This document shows positions 51,775 to 60,951 of a stretch of DNA of 64,000 nt, in pieces (position 1 is the first letter of the stretch; each line of letters opens with the position of its first letter). A model generated the notes under the pieces. That model worked only from the letters and a program-made list of their open reading frames with translations, searched no databases and had not been told where the DNA came from. The DNA lies in assembly GCA_018969715.1 (NCBI GenBank), contig JAGWXT010000002.1, positions 62,001 through 126,000 of the forward strand, read 5' to 3'. This stretch comes from Actinomycetales bacterium. GTDB taxonomy: Bacteria; Actinomycetota; Actinomycetes; S36-B12; UBA5976. Made by a program: the position numbers and the translations under genes.

Positions 51775-52889
51775 CGTGCCGACGGGGCCCCCGGTGCGGG
51801 GCGATCCCCGGTCACCTCCGCAGCCAGGTCGAGGGCGGCCGCAGCGATCCGGGCCGCATTCTCGACATCCCGCAGGTACAGGTCGAGGGCCCGTGTGCGG
51901 ATGCCCGCTGCCGTCAACGGAGCCACCGCCGCCCCGTCCTCGGTGTCGACCAGCCAGCCATCGAGCAGGCCCGGTCCGCTGCCGTTGCGCGCGCCGTAGT
52001 GAGCGGCGACCCCGCGCGCACTGGTCGGCACCCCGATCGCGGTGAGGCAGGCGTCCGCCATGCCGCGTACCGGCCGGTCGCCGATGATGGGGCTGACACC
52101 GACCACGGGTGCGCGCGTTGACTGCAGTGCCTGACCGATCCCGGGCACGCTGAGGATCGCCCCGATCGACACCACCGGATTCGAGGGTGGCAGCAGGACG
52201 ACATCTGCCTCGGCAATGGCGGCCAGCACCCCGGGGGCCGGCTGGCACTGCTCGGCGCCCACCTGGCGGAAGCCGCGCGCGGGGATCCGTGCGCGGTGGC
52301 GGACCCACCATTCCTGGAAGTGCAGGGCCACGTCACCCGAGCCGGCCGGTGCCGGGAGGTCACCCGCGGCCACGTCACCCGAGCCGGCCGGTGCCGGGAG
52401 GTCACCCGCGGCCACCAGGACATGAGTCTCCACGCGCTGGTCGGTCATGGGCAGCAGGTGCACCGTCACCCCGGACTGCGTGGCCGCCTCGGGCAGCCAA
52501 CGCGTGCACAGTCGGGCTGTCACCTCGCTGAGGCTGGCCCCACGGGTGAGCAGTTGCGTGCGGATGAGGTGGGTGGCGAGGTCGCGGTCGCCGAGGGTGA
52601 ACCAGCGAGGCTCGGCCTCGTAGGTCCCGAGCTCCGCAAGGACCCGATAGCTCTCCTCACGTCGGCCCCAGCCACGCTCCTCGTCCACCCCATCGCCGAG
52701 GGTGTACATGAGGGTGTCGAGGTCCGGGCACACCTTGAGGCCGAAGAACCAGGCATCGTCGCCGGTGTTGGCGATGACCGTGATGTGCGTCGGCTGATCC
52801 CCGACCGATGCGGTGGTCTGCAGCCGGTGACGCAGCCCGCGCAGGAACCGGGCCCCGCCGTAGCCCCCGGCAAGGGCGACGATCCTCAT
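51771..52889 (-). CDS. fbiA: Phosphoenolpyruvyl/2-phospholactate transferase of F420 synthesis
   Basis: Transfers the phosphoenolpyruvyl (or lactyl) phosphate unit from its GDP-activated form to Fo. 372 residues with [57 protein letters not shown] and [16 protein letters not shown], all typical of the CofD/FbiA family. A 14-residue unit is duplicated in the middle. The ATG at 52889 is 58 bases from the divergent fbiC start. The FbiD/CofC guanylyltransferase that makes its substrate is not in the window. Confidence 0.95.
   Translation of the reverse strand: MRIVALAGGYGGARFLRGLRHRLQTTASVGDQPTHITVIANTGDDAWFFGLKVCPDLDTLMYTLGDGVDEERGWGRREESYRVLAELGTYEAEPRWFTLGDRDLATHLIRTQLLTRGASLSEVTARLCTRWLPEAATQSGVTVHLLPMTDQRVETHVLVAAGDLPAPAGSGDVAAGDLPAPAGSGDVALHFQEWWVRHRARIPARGFRQVGAEQCQPAPGVLAAIAEADVVLLPPSNPVVSIGAILSVPGIGQALQSTRAPVVGVSPIIGDRPVRGMADACLTAIGVPTSARGVAAHYGARNGSGPGLLDGWLVDTEDGAAVAPLTAAGIRTRALDLYLRDVENAARIAAAALDLAAEVTGDRPAPGAPSAR
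52332..52415 (-). repeat. Perfect in-frame 42-bp duplication in fbiA
   Basis: 52332-52373 and 52374-52415 are identical except at the edge and encode [14 protein letters not shown] twice. The insert lies between a beta strand (ETHVLVA) and HFQEWWVRH, probably a surface loop. Confidence 0.93.
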
Positions 52890-52935
52890 CCGGCCATCGT
52901 CGCACCGCCGGACGGCCGCGCTGTGGGTGGCTGGG

Positions 52936-52941
52936 TACCGT
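52936..52941 (+). promoter_or_regulatory. -10 element (TACCGT) 6 bases before the fbiC ATG
   Basis: TACCGT fits TANNNT and is followed by GCCGAC and ATG at 52948, the same spacing as at wecB, cysD, rmlA and the DUF3499 gene. It predicts a leaderless fbiC message. Confidence 0.5.
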
Positions 52942-52947
52942 GCCGAC

Positions 52948-55383
52948 ATGGCATCGGGGACGTGGCAGGTGCGGCGAGCCCTCGCCCGGGCCGGTGCCGG
53001 GCGATCGCTGTCGGTCGACGAGGCCGCGGCCCTGCTGGGGGCGCGCGGGCCCGAGCTGGCGGAGCTGTGCGCGGTTGCCGCTGCCCTGCGGGATGCCGGC
53101 CTACGGGATGCCGGGCGCGCGGGCATCATCACCTACTCCCCGAAGGTGTTCATCCCACTGACACGGCTGTGCCGCGATCGCTGTCACTACTGCACATTCG
53201 CCACCGACCCGGCCGATCTGCGCCGCCGCGGTCAGCAGGCCTATCTCAGCCAGTCCGAGGTGCTCGCCATCGCCCGGGCCGGTGCCGATGCCGGGTGCAC
53301 TGAGGCCCTGTTCACCCTCGGTGACCGGCCGGAGCATCGATGGCCGGCCGCCCGGGAGTGGCTCACCGACAACGGCTTCACCTCAACGCTGGAGTACCTC
53401 CGCCATGCCGCGGCGGCGGTACTGGCGCAGACGGGGCTGCTGCCGCATCTGAATCCGGGAGTGCTCACCTGGGAGGAGCTGGTCGGCCTGCGGCCGGTTG
53501 CGGTGAGTATGGGGCTGATGATGGAGCAGACCGCGACGCGGCTGTTCACTCAGCCCGGCCAGGTGCACCATGGTTCCCCCGACAAGGACCCGGCGGTTCG
53601 CCTCGCGATGCTCCGTGATGCCGGACGCGCCTCGATCCCATTCACCACCGGCATCCTCGTGGGGATCGGCGAGACGCACGAGGAGCGCATCACCTCATTG
53701 CTGGACATCCGGCGGATCCACCGCGAGTACGGCCACGTTCAAGAAGTCATCGTCCAGAACTTCCGGGCCAAGCCCGCCACGGTGATGGCAGGGGTCCCAG
53801 ATGCCGGTGCCGATGATCTGCGGGCCACCATCGCCGTGACTCGACTGCTGCTCGGGCCGACGATGCGAGTGCAGGTCCCCCCCAACCTCAGTGACCCAGC
53901 TGCCCTGCCCGGGCTGCTCGCCGCCGGGGCCGATGACTGGGGTGGGGTGAGCCCGGTGACCGCCGACCACGTCAACCCCGAGCGGCCATGGCCGGCGATC
54001 ACCGTCCTCACCCACGCCACCGAGGAGGCCGGGATGGTCCTGCAACCCCGGCTGGCCATCCATGAGCGCTACCTCGCCCGATGCGAGCAGTGGTGCGATC
54101 CCGCGGTGGTCCCGGCCGTCAATCGCCTGCGACGGCAGGCCAGTCCCGCAGTGGCAGGCGGCCCACCCGACGGGGTGCCCGGTGTCCACGGCGACTGGAC
54201 GGCGGTCCGAGCGGATGCCGCCCGGATCGAGCGCACCGCAAACATCCGCATCGGGTTGCTCGTGCCCGGCGATCTCGAGCGGGCCCTGCACCGTGCTGCA
54301 GCCGACCCGGCATCCCTCGCCGATCCCCGCCACGAGCAGCAGGCGATCGCGTTGGCGAGTGCGGTCGGCACCGGCCTGGCCGAGGCGGCGGCGATCGCCG
54401 ACGACTGGCGTCGTCGGCAGGTGGGGGAGATGGTGACCTACGTCGTCAACCGCAACATCAACTTCACCAACATCTGCTACACCGGCTGCCGGTTCTGCGC
54501 CTTCGGCCAGCGCGCCGGTGATCCGGAGGCGCGCACGCTGGACGATGCGCAGATCGCCGAGAAGGTGGCCGAGGCCCGCGCCCTGGGCGCCACGGAGATC
54601 TGCATGCAGGGCGGGATCGACCCTGCCCTGCCCGCCGATGCCTATCCGCGACTGGCCCGACTGGTGAAGTCCAGCGCGCCCGGGATCCACCTGCACGCCT
54701 TCAGTCCGATGGAGGTGCGCAATGGCGTCGCCCGCTCCGGCCTGGCGCTCGCGGACTGGCTGACGATGATCCGCGAGGCGGGGGTGGACAGCCTGCCCGG
54801 CACGGCCGCGGAGATCCTCGACGACGAGGTGCGCTGGGTCCTCACCCGCGGCAAGTTGTCCGCCGCCTCCTGGATCGAGGTGATCGAGACCGCACACCGG
54901 ATGGGGCTGCCCACCACGGCCACCATGATGTACGGGCATGTCGATCGGCCGATCCACTGGGTTGGCCACCTGCGGGTGATTCGGGCGATCGCAGAGCGCA
55001 CCGGGGGCTTCACCGAATTCGTCCCGCTGCCGTTCATCCCCCACAATGCGCCGCTGTACCGGGTCGGCATCGCCCGCCCCGGCCCGACCCCGGAGCAGTC
55101 GCGCGCCGTCCATGTCCTCGCCCGGCTGCTGCTGGTCGGTGCCGTGGACAACCTTCAGGTGTCATGGGTCAAGTGCACTGACGAGCAGTGCATCGAGCTG
55201 CTCGGATCGGGCGTCAATGACCTCGGTGGCACGCTGATGGAGGAGTCCATCAGCGCCATGGCCGGATCGAGTAACGGCTCGAGTCGGTCCCCCGCGGACC
55301 TCCGGGCACTGGCGGCAGCGGCCGGCCGGCCGGTCAGGCAGCGGACCACGACCTATGGGGCGGTGGCCCGGGTCAGTGCCTAG
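52948..55383 (+). CDS. fbiC: Fo synthase (fused CofG-CofH radical SAM enzyme)
   Basis: Builds the deazaflavin Fo from tyrosine and a ribityl-diaminouracil. 811 residues. The CofG half has its iron-sulfur motif CRDRCHYC (C75, C79, C82) and the CofH half has CYTGCRFC (C510, C514, C517), each a CX3CX2C radical SAM cluster site. The fused form is normal in actinomycetes. Being head-to-head with fbiA-fbiB it forms a compact F420 locus, whereas in M. tuberculosis fbiC is far from fbiAB. The ATG at 52948 is preceded by a TACCGT hexamer. Confidence 0.96.
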   Translation: MASGTWQVRRALARAGAGRSLSVDEAAALLGARGPELAELCAVAAALRDAGLRDAGRAGIITYSPKVFIPLTRLCRDRCHYCTFATDPADLRRRGQQAYLSQSEVLAIARAGADAGCTEALFTLGDRPEHRWPAAREWLTDNGFTSTLEYLRHAAAAVLAQTGLLPHLNPGVLTWEELVGLRPVAVSMGLMMEQTATRLFTQPGQVHHGSPDKDPAVRLAMLRDAGRASIPFTTGILVGIGETHEERITSLLDIRRIHREYGHVQEVIVQNFRAKPATVMAGVPDAGADDLRATIAVTRLLLGPTMRVQVPPNLSDPAALPGLLAAGADDWGGVSPVTADHVNPERPWPAITVLTHATEEAGMVLQPRLAIHERYLARCEQWCDPAVVPAVNRLRRQASPAVAGGPPDGVPGVHGDWTAVRADAARIERTANIRIGLLVPGDLERALHRAAADPASLADPRHEQQAIALASAVGTGLAEAAAIADDWRRRQVGEMVTYVVNRNINFTNICYTGCRFCAFGQRAGDPEARTLDDAQIAEKVAEARALGATEICMQGGIDPALPADAYPRLARLVKSSAPGIHLHAFSPMEVRNGVARSGLALADWLTMIREAGVDSLPGTAAEILDDEVRWVLTRGKLSAASWIEVIETAHRMGLPTTATMMYGHVDRPIHWVGHLRVIRAIAERTGGFTEFVPLPFIPHNAPLYRVGIARPGPTPEQSRAVHVLARLLLVGAVDNLQVSWVKCTDEQCIELLGSGVNDLGGTLMEESISAMAGSSNGSSRSPADLRALAAAAGRPVRQRTTTYGAVARVSA

Positions 55384-55390
55384 ACGGTGC

Positions 55391-55448
55391 GCAGGGGCGC
55401 CGGACGGCAGGGGCGCCGGACGGCAGGTGCGCCGGACGGCAGGGGCGG
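55391..55448. repeat. 16-bp tandem repeats downstream of fbiC
   Basis: GCAGGGGCGCCGGACG at 55391-55406 and 55407-55422, GCAGGTGCGCCGGACG at 55423-55438 and a partial fourth copy. It is in the 234-base gap between fbiC and whiB, about 50 bases before the whiB promoter. The unit is not a multiple of three. Confidence 0.95.
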
Positions 55449-55500
55449 GCCGCGGAGGTCCACTCGTTCGGGGACGGCGCAGGATACGTCACGGGTCGAC

Positions 55501-55529
55501 TTGACAGTTGCGCGGCACACCGGTGTAAT
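55501..55529 (+). promoter_or_regulatory. whiB promoter (TTGACA-17-TGTAAT)
   Basis: TTGACA at 55501-55506 is a perfect -35, and TGTAAT at 55524-55529 matches five of six -10 bases at 17-base spacing. Transcription would start near 55536, leaving a leader of about 80 bases before the whiB ATG. This is the clearest housekeeping-sigma promoter in the window. Confidence 0.75.
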
Positions 55530-55617
55530 CTCACTCGTGTCATTACCCGCCCGCCCCCGCGATCGACTTCGCCCGCCCGCCGAGCGTCCCCACCCCTTCG
55601 CACGCTGAGGTGACCCG

Positions 55618-55881
55618 ATGAGCGATTCCTATGCCCACCTGCTGCTGATCGAGGCCGAGGATCTCCAATGGCGCGCCCAGGCGCTGTGCGCCCAGACCGA
55701 TCCGGAGGCCTTCTTCCCCGAGAAGGGTGGATCCACCCGCGAGGCGAAGCGCGTGTGCATGGCCTGTGAGGTTCGCGCGGAGTGCCTTGAGTACGCACTC
55801 ACCCACGATGAGCGCTTCGGGATCTGGGGTGGCATGTCGGAGCGGGAGCGTCGCCGACTCCGCCGAGCGCAGGCATCCTGA
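55618..55881 (+). CDS. whiB2: WhiB-family iron-sulfur transcription factor
   Basis: 87 residues with the four cluster ligands C24, C47, C50 and C56 (CMACEVRAEC) and the GIWGG turn at 68-72 followed by a basic tail (ERRRLRRAQ). WhiB proteins bind a 4Fe-4S cluster and the main sigma factor to control transcription; WhiB2/WhmD regulates cell division and septation. The WhiB2 assignment is based on its neighbours (fbiABC, DUF3499, manB). GAGG lies upstream of the ATG at 55618. Confidence 0.92.
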   Translation: MSDSYAHLLLIEAEDLQWRAQALCAQTDPEAFFPEKGGSTREAKRVCMACEVRAECLEYALTHDERFGIWGGMSERERRRLRRAQAS

Positions 55882-55939
55882 GCGCGCCACGCCACATTCG
55901 CCACATGGGTCAATCTGCGTCACAGGGGTGACTGCTCGC

Positions 55940-55945
55940 TAGCGT
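55940..55945 (+). promoter_or_regulatory. -10 element (TAGCGT) 6 bases before the DUF3499 gene
   Basis: TAGCGT is followed by GCCACC and ATG at 55952. An inverted repeat GTCAC-AGGG-GTGAC (55919-55932) lies just upstream over the -35 area and could be an operator or a weak hairpin after whiB. Confidence 0.5.
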
Positions 55946-55951
55946 GCCACC

Positions 55952-56410
55952 ATGGCCGCCCCGCGCTCACGACGTTGTTCGCGCCCCTCCTGCGGCCGTC
56001 CCGCGGTGTTCACACTCACCTACGTCTACGCCGATCAGACCGCAGTCGTCGGACCCCTTGCGGTCGTCCCCGAGCCCCACTGCTACGACCTGTGCCGGAC
56101 TCATGCCGAGCGGCAGACCGCCCCGCTGGGTTGGGAGCTCGTCCGCTTCGACCTCACCGAGCAGGAGATCGCCGCGCGCGATGACGACCTGATTGCGCTG
56201 GCCCTCGCGGTGCGCGATGCCGCCGATGCGGTGCGGGCCTCACATGGCCGCGCCGCGGTCGATACCGCCGGTCAGCCGGTCAGCGAGGGCGGCCTTCCGG
56301 CCCGGAGTGGGGCGCCGCGCAGCGGTCCCCGGGGTGGCCCGGGGACCGCTGCGCGGCCGGCCCGCCGTGATCGAGGCCACCTGCGGGTGGTTCCCGACCC
56401 GCCCGACTGA
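55952..56410 (+). CDS. DUF3499 family protein
   Basis: 152 residues. The conserved part is the first 75: RRCSRPSCGRPAV with a Cys pair, TLTYVYADQTAVVGPLA, then PHCYDLCRTHAERQTAPLGW with a second Cys/His cluster, which together suggest a small zinc- or metal-binding fold. The C-terminal 45 residues are Gly/Arg/Pro-rich and variable. Function is unknown. The family sits between whiB2 and manB in other actinomycetes (Rv3258c in M. tuberculosis). In that species a metallopeptidase gene (Rv3259) lies between whiB2 and this gene; it is absent here. Confidence 0.85.
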   Translation: MAAPRSRRCSRPSCGRPAVFTLTYVYADQTAVVGPLAVVPEPHCYDLCRTHAERQTAPLGWELVRFDLTEQEIAARDDDLIALALAVRDAADAVRASHGRAAVDTAGQPVSEGGLPARSGAPRSGPRGGPGTAARPARRDRGHLRVVPDPPD

Positions 56411-56446
56411 CCACCGGATCCGCCGGGTTCGAGGGTCAGTCCCACC

Positions 56447-56466
56447 CGGGCGGAACGGTTCGCCCG
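56447..56466 (+). terminator. Hairpin after the DUF3499 gene
   Basis: CGGGCGGA pairs with TTCGCCCG (one G-T pair) around the loop ACGG, 37 bases after the stop codon and before the manB promoter. There is no T-run, so termination is only likely. Confidence 0.35.
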
Positions 56467-56474
56467 AGTCGGAT

Positions 56475-56490
56475 CCTGACTAGAGTCAGG
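56475..56490 (+). promoter_or_regulatory. Inverted repeat over the putative manB -10 element
   Basis: CCTGAC-TAGA-GTCAGG is a perfect inverted repeat, and its centre holds TAGAGT (56481-56486), a TANNNT hexamer 8 bases before the manB ATG. It could be an operator placed on the promoter. Confidence 0.4.
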
Positions 56491-56494
56491 GCGC

Positions 56495-57943
56495 ATGGAC
56501 GGGGTGGCGGGGCTGTTCAAGGCGTATGACATCCGCGGCCGGGTTCCCGGCGAGCTCTCCGATGACGTGGTCCGCTTGGTGGGCGGGGCAGCGGTGGCGG
56601 TGCTCGGCGTCCACCGCCAGGCGGGTGGGCCGGGGGCGTTCGTCATCGGACGCGATATGCGCCCCTCCGGTGCCGGATTCGCCGCCGCCCTCGCCGAGGG
56701 GATCACCGCCGCCGGGGTCGACGTGATCGACATCGGGCTGGCGAGCACCGACCAGTGCTACTACGCCAGCGGCGCCCTGGACCTGCCCGCCGCGATGATC
56801 ACTGCCAGCCACAATCCAGCCGGCTACAACGGGATCAAGCTGGCTCGCCCGGGAGCGGCGCCGGTGGGGGAGGCGACGGGTCTACGCGAGATCCGCGACC
56901 GAGTGCTCGTGGCCCTTGCCGATGGCCGTCGGGTGAGCGCGCGCTCCGCACAGCCCGGCCACCTCACCAACCGCGACATCCTCGCCGACTACGTCGACTG
57001 CCTGCACCGACTTGTGCCGCTGTCCGGTCTCCGCCCACTGCGGGTCGTCATCGATGCCGGCAGCGGCATGGCCGGACTCACCGCCCCAGCGGTCTTCGCC
57101 GGCACCCCGGTGACGGTGGCGCCGCTGTACTTCGAGCTCGATGGCACCTTCCCCTTCCATGAGGCCAACCCCATCGACTCCACCACGCTGGTCGACCTGC
57201 AGCAGCGGGTGGTGGACCTGGGCGCTGATGCCGGTATCGCCTTCGATGGTGACGCCGATCGGGCATTCTTCGTGACCGAGTCCGGTGAGCTCGTCAATCC
57301 CTCGACGGTGACCGCGCTGATCGCTGAACGCGAGATCGCCCGGGAGCCCGGGGCAACCATCATCCACAACCTCATCACCTCCCGACGGGTGCCCGAGGTC
57401 GTCACCCGTGCTGGCGGCATCCCGGTCCGCACGCGCGTGGGCCATTCCTTCATCAAGGAGGTCATGGCACAGACCGGTGCGGTATTCGGCGGCGAGCATT
57501 CCGGCCACTTCTACTTCCGCGAGTTCTGGCGTGCCGACTCCGGCATGCTCGCGGCCTGCCACGTCCTCGCCGCCCTCGGCCAGACACCGCCCGGGACCCC
57601 CGTGAGCGCGGTGCTCGCCGACTACGCCTGCTACCCCGCCAGCGGTGAGATCAATACCGCGGTCGACGATGCCGCAGCCGTCCTGGCCGAGGTGCGTGCC
57701 CGCTACTGCCGCTCCGGCGCCCCCGCTTCCGCCGGTTCGCAGGGGACCGCCGAGCCGGCGCGGTGCGATGATCTGGACGGGCTCACCGTCGAGACCGCCA
57801 CCTGGCGGTTCAACGTCCGGCCCAGCAACACCGAGCCGCTGCTGCGGCTGAACGTCGAGGCCGACGACCAGGCCACCCTCGAGCGCGTCCGTGACGAGGT
57901 GCTCGGGCTCATCCGGGGTGGCACAACCAGACAGGAGAGATGA
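56495..57943 (+). CDS. manB: Phosphomannomutase/phosphoglucomutase
   Basis: Interconverts mannose 6-phosphate and mannose 1-phosphate for GDP-mannose. 482 residues with the phosphoserine loop MITASHNPAGYNGIK, metal loop FDGDADRAFF, the sugar-binding GEHSGHFYFRE and phosphate loop FNVRPSNTEPLLRLN. It differs clearly from the 564-residue mutase at 6347. With manA and manC it completes fructose 6-phosphate to GDP-mannose. Its stop overlaps the next small gene as ATGA. Confidence 0.93.
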   Translation: MDGVAGLFKAYDIRGRVPGELSDDVVRLVGGAAVAVLGVHRQAGGPGAFVIGRDMRPSGAGFAAALAEGITAAGVDVIDIGLASTDQCYYASGALDLPAAMITASHNPAGYNGIKLARPGAAPVGEATGLREIRDRVLVALADGRRVSARSAQPGHLTNRDILADYVDCLHRLVPLSGLRPLRVVIDAGSGMAGLTAPAVFAGTPVTVAPLYFELDGTFPFHEANPIDSTTLVDLQQRVVDLGADAGIAFDGDADRAFFVTESGELVNPSTVTALIAEREIAREPGATIIHNLITSRRVPEVVTRAGGIPVRTRVGHSFIKEVMAQTGAVFGGEHSGHFYFREFWRADSGMLAACHVLAALGQTPPGTPVSAVLADYACYPASGEINTAVDDAAAVLAEVRARYCRSGAPASAGSQGTAEPARCDDLDGLTVETATWRFNVRPSNTEPLLRLNVEADDQATLERVRDEVLGLIRGGTTRQER

Positions 57944-58137
57944 TGGCGATCGACCCGGCCCTGATGGAGATCCTCGCCTGCCCGTGTCCGGTCCACGCCC
58001 CGGTGAGTGAGGAGCCAGAGGCGATTCGCTGCACCCTGTGCCTGACCACCTTCCCGGTACGCGATGGCATCCCGGTCATGCTCCTGGAGGAGGCGACCCC
58101 GGGGCCGGCGGGGATCGGAACTCCCGCCGGCGGCTGA
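57940..58137 (+). CDS. Trm112-like (UPF0434) small zinc-ribbon protein
   Basis: 65 residues. The core is MEILACPCPVHAP, IRCTLCLTTFPVRDGIPVML: the LACP and CxxC knuckles and the closing RDGIPVML are the family signature, although the first knuckle here is CPC and not CPxC. Family members bind zinc and activate methyltransferases, but the actinobacterial partner is not known. An AGGAGAG ribosome site precedes two consecutive ATG codons. It is coupled to manB and 2 bases from manA. Confidence 0.82.
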   Translation: MMAIDPALMEILACPCPVHAPVSEEPEAIRCTLCLTTFPVRDGIPVMLLEEATPGPAGIGTPAGG

Positions 58138-58139
58138 CG

Positions 58140-59282
58140 GTGACGGTGACTGCGCCCAGCCGCATCATCGGCGGGCACCTGCAGTCCTATCCATGGGGGA
58201 TGCTCGATGGCCTGTCGGCCTGGCTGCCGCCGGGACGGGCGGCCGGCCAGCCGCAGGCGGAGCTGTGGTTCGGTGCCCACCCACATGGCCGCAGCCCACT
58301 GGTCCCCGGACCGGGCCACCTCGACCAGGCGGATCTGCTGGTCAAGCTGCTCGCCGCGGGGCGACCGCTGTCCATTCAGGTGCATCCCGATGAGGCGACG
58401 GCCGCGGCCCCCGGGCCGGAGCTGTTCACGGCCGACGGCGCGAGCATCCTTGTGGACCATCGCGGCAAGGAGGAGATCCTCATCGCCCTCACCCCCGTGC
58501 GGGCATTGGCGGGCCTGTGTCCGGCACCTCGAATGGCGGTGCTCCTCGATCCCGTCCTCCCCGCCTCCGCCACCGGGGTCCGGGCCGCCGCCGCCGCGGG
58601 GGATCCCGGTGCGGTCCTCGCCGGGCTGTTCGACCTGCCGGCCTCGACCGTGACCGATGCGATTTCCCGGCTGCCGCTGGGCTGGCAGGCTGCTGGCCTG
58701 CCAGTGGCGCACATCGAGGACCTCTCGGCCATCCGCGGGGCATCGCCGGATGACCCCGGGGTCCTCGTCGCCTCCCTGCTCGAGCACCACATCCTGCGGC
58801 CGTGGCAGGCCATCCACATCGTGCCCGGGGTGCTCCATGCCTACCTGGCCGGTGTCGGGGTCGAGGTCATGACGCCCTCGGACAATGTGGTGCGCCTGGG
58901 GCTGACGAGCAAGCCGATCCACCCTGCGGCCGGCATCACGCTCACCCGCCCGATCGGTGCGGTGGTCACCGATCCCACGCTCATCGGCCCTGTCCGCTGG
59001 CGGCACACACCTGCGGGTGCCCACTTCACCGTGGACAGCATTCGCGGACGGGTGCCGCTGCCGGCCGCCGAGGGGTACCGCATCGCCGTGTGCGTCGAGG
59101 GCACCCTCGGTGATGAGGCCAGTGGGAGCAGCGCCACCGCCGGGGAGGCGATCGTGCTCGCGGCCACCGCCACCGCGCTCACCGCTGCGGGGGTGGCGGT
59201 GGTGGCGGACGTGACGGCCGGAGCCCCTCCGATCGGAGGCGCCCTCGCGGGTGGGGCGGAAACATGGCAGACTCCGGGGTGA
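58140..59282 (+). CDS. manA: Mannose-6-phosphate isomerase, class I
   Basis: Converts fructose 6-phosphate to mannose 6-phosphate. 380 residues from GTG at 58140 (GTG at 58146 is the alternative), starting just before [12 protein letters not shown]. Zinc-site motifs are [20 protein letters not shown] and [12 protein letters not shown], followed by the family motif [13 protein letters not shown]. In M. tuberculosis a SIS-domain gene lies between manB and manA; here the Trm112-like gene takes that place. Confidence 0.92.
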   Translation: MTVTAPSRIIGGHLQSYPWGMLDGLSAWLPPGRAAGQPQAELWFGAHPHGRSPLVPGPGHLDQADLLVKLLAAGRPLSIQVHPDEATAAAPGPELFTADGASILVDHRGKEEILIALTPVRALAGLCPAPRMAVLLDPVLPASATGVRAAAAAGDPGAVLAGLFDLPASTVTDAISRLPLGWQAAGLPVAHIEDLSAIRGASPDDPGVLVASLLEHHILRPWQAIHIVPGVLHAYLAGVGVEVMTPSDNVVRLGLTSKPIHPAAGITLTRPIGAVVTDPTLIGPVRWRHTPAGAHFTVDSIRGRVPLPAAEGYRIAVCVEGTLGDEASGSSATAGEAIVLAATATALTAAGVAVVADVTAGAPPIGGALAGGAETWQTPG

Positions 59283-59415
59283 CGCTGCGGGCCCGCACGC
59301 CGTCCTGCTCTCCCGGTTGATCGCCCGATGGCGCCTCCCGCTCACGCATCCCGGCGCCACCACCGGGGGTGTGCGGCCGGCCACGGGTGCTGCCACCTCG
59401 TTCAAGGAGCCTCAT

Positions 59416-60927
59416 ATGTCTGCGTCCGGTTCTGCTGCCACCGCCCCCTCGGCGACCGCGCACGGTGTCACCCCCGCCGGTCCCGTCCTCACCCCCGCCG
59501 ACTACCGGGTCGCCGATCTCGGGCTGGCCGCCTTCGGTCGACGTGAGATCGGGCTGGCCGAGCACGAGATGCCCGGCCTGATGGCGATGCGCGCGCAGTT
59601 CGGCGACGCCAAGCCGCTGGCGGGTGCACGGATCGCGGGATCCCTGCACATGACGGTGCAGACCGCCGTCCTGATCGAGACCCTGATCGCCCTCGGCGCC
59701 GAGGTGCGCTGGGCCTCCTGCAACATCTTCTCCACCCAGGACTCCGCGGCGGCTGCCGTCGTCGTCGGCCCCACCGGCACCCCGGAGGAGCCGCGCGGGG
59801 TGCCGGTGTTCGCATGGAAGGGGGAGACCCTCGACGAGTACTGGTGGTGCACCGAGCAGATCCTGCTGTGGCCGGGCGGCCACGGGCCGAACATGATCCT
59901 CGATGACGGGGGAGACGCCACCATGCTCGTCCATCTGGGGGTGGAGTTCGAGAAGAGTGGGGAGACCCCGGATCCGAGTGCGGCCGACTCCGAGGAGATG
60001 GCCGTCGTCCTCACACTGCTCGCGCGCAGCCTGCAGGACCGTCCCGGTTCCTGGTTGACCATCGCCAATGAGATCAAGGGCGTCACCGAGGAGACCACGA
60101 CCGGCGTGCATCGGCTCTACGAGATGTTCCGCGCCGGCCGACTGCTCTTCCCGGCCATCAACGTCAACGATGCGGTGACGAAGAGCAAGTTCGACAACCG
60201 CTACGGCACCCGGCACTCCCTGGTCGACGGCATCAACCGGGCAACCGATGTCCTCATCGGCGGCAAGACCGCTGTCGTCTGCGGCTACGGCGATGTCGGC
60301 AAGGGCTCCGCCGAGGCCCTGCGGGCCCAGGGTGCTCGCGTGGTCATCACCGAGATCGATCCGATCTGCGCCCTGCAGGCTGCGATGGACGGCTACCAGG
60401 TTGCCCGCCTCGAGGACGTCATCGGCGCGGCCGACATCGTCATCACCGCCACCGGCTGCAAGGACGTCGTCACCGCCGACCACATCGCCGCCATGAAGGA
60501 CAAGGCGATCATCGGCAATATCGGGCACTTCGACAACGAGATCGACATGGTCGGCCTCGCCGCCCGTCCCGACGTCCACCGCTCCCCGATCAAGCCGCAG
60601 GTGGACGAGTGGGTCTTCGACGACGGGCACTCGGTGATCGTGCTCAGCGAGGGACGCCTGCTCAACCTAGGCAATGCCACCGGGCATCCCTCCTTCGTCA
60701 TGTCCAACTCATTCACCAACCAGGTGCTCGCCCAGATCGAGTTGTTCACGCGGAATGCCGACTACCCCACGGGGGTGTACACGCTCCCGAAGCACCTCGA
60801 TGAGCACGTTGCCCGCCTCCACCTCGACGCCCTCGGCGTGCGGCTGACCGAGTTGACCCCCGCGCAGGCGGATTACCTCGGGCTGCCGGTGGCGGGGCCG
60901 TACAAGCCCGACCACTACCGGTACTGA
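59416..60927 (+). CDS. sahH: S-adenosylhomocysteine hydrolase
   Basis: Splits S-adenosylhomocysteine to homocysteine and adenosine, clearing product inhibition of methyltransferases. 503 residues with [26 protein letters not shown], the lysine/aspartate region [15 protein letters not shown]-site [18 protein letters not shown] and C-terminal PDHYRY, which is invariant in the family. The mycobacterial-type insert (near [16 protein letters not shown]) is present. The ATG at 59416 has AAGGAG 6 bases upstream. A 133-base gap separates it from manA and I could not find a recognised riboswitch there. Confidence 0.97.
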   Translation: MSASGSAATAPSATAHGVTPAGPVLTPADYRVADLGLAAFGRREIGLAEHEMPGLMAMRAQFGDAKPLAGARIAGSLHMTVQTAVLIETLIALGAEVRWASCNIFSTQDSAAAAVVVGPTGTPEEPRGVPVFAWKGETLDEYWWCTEQILLWPGGHGPNMILDDGGDATMLVHLGVEFEKSGETPDPSAADSEEMAVVLTLLARSLQDRPGSWLTIANEIKGVTEETTTGVHRLYEMFRAGRLLFPAINVNDAVTKSKFDNRYGTRHSLVDGINRATDVLIGGKTAVVCGYGDVGKGSAEALRAQGARVVITEIDPICALQAAMDGYQVARLEDVIGAADIVITATGCKDVVTADHIAAMKDKAIIGNIGHFDNEIDMVGLAARPDVHRSPIKPQVDEWVFDDGHSVIVLSEGRLLNLGNATGHPSFVMSNSFTNQVLAQIELFTRNADYPTGVYTLPKHLDEHVARLHLDALGVRLTELTPAQADYLGLPVAGPYKPDHYRY

Positions 60928-60951
60928 CCCCGTGCGGACCGTCCCCCGCTC

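Noticed and set aside
51775-52311. Extended start for fbiB
   Set aside because: The frame is open upstream but lies within fbiA; the ATGA overlap at 51771-51774 and the CofE N-terminus fix the start.
59283-59415. SAH riboswitch before sahH
   Set aside because: The gap was checked because such riboswitches control this gene elsewhere, but the conserved core and paired segments could not be found.
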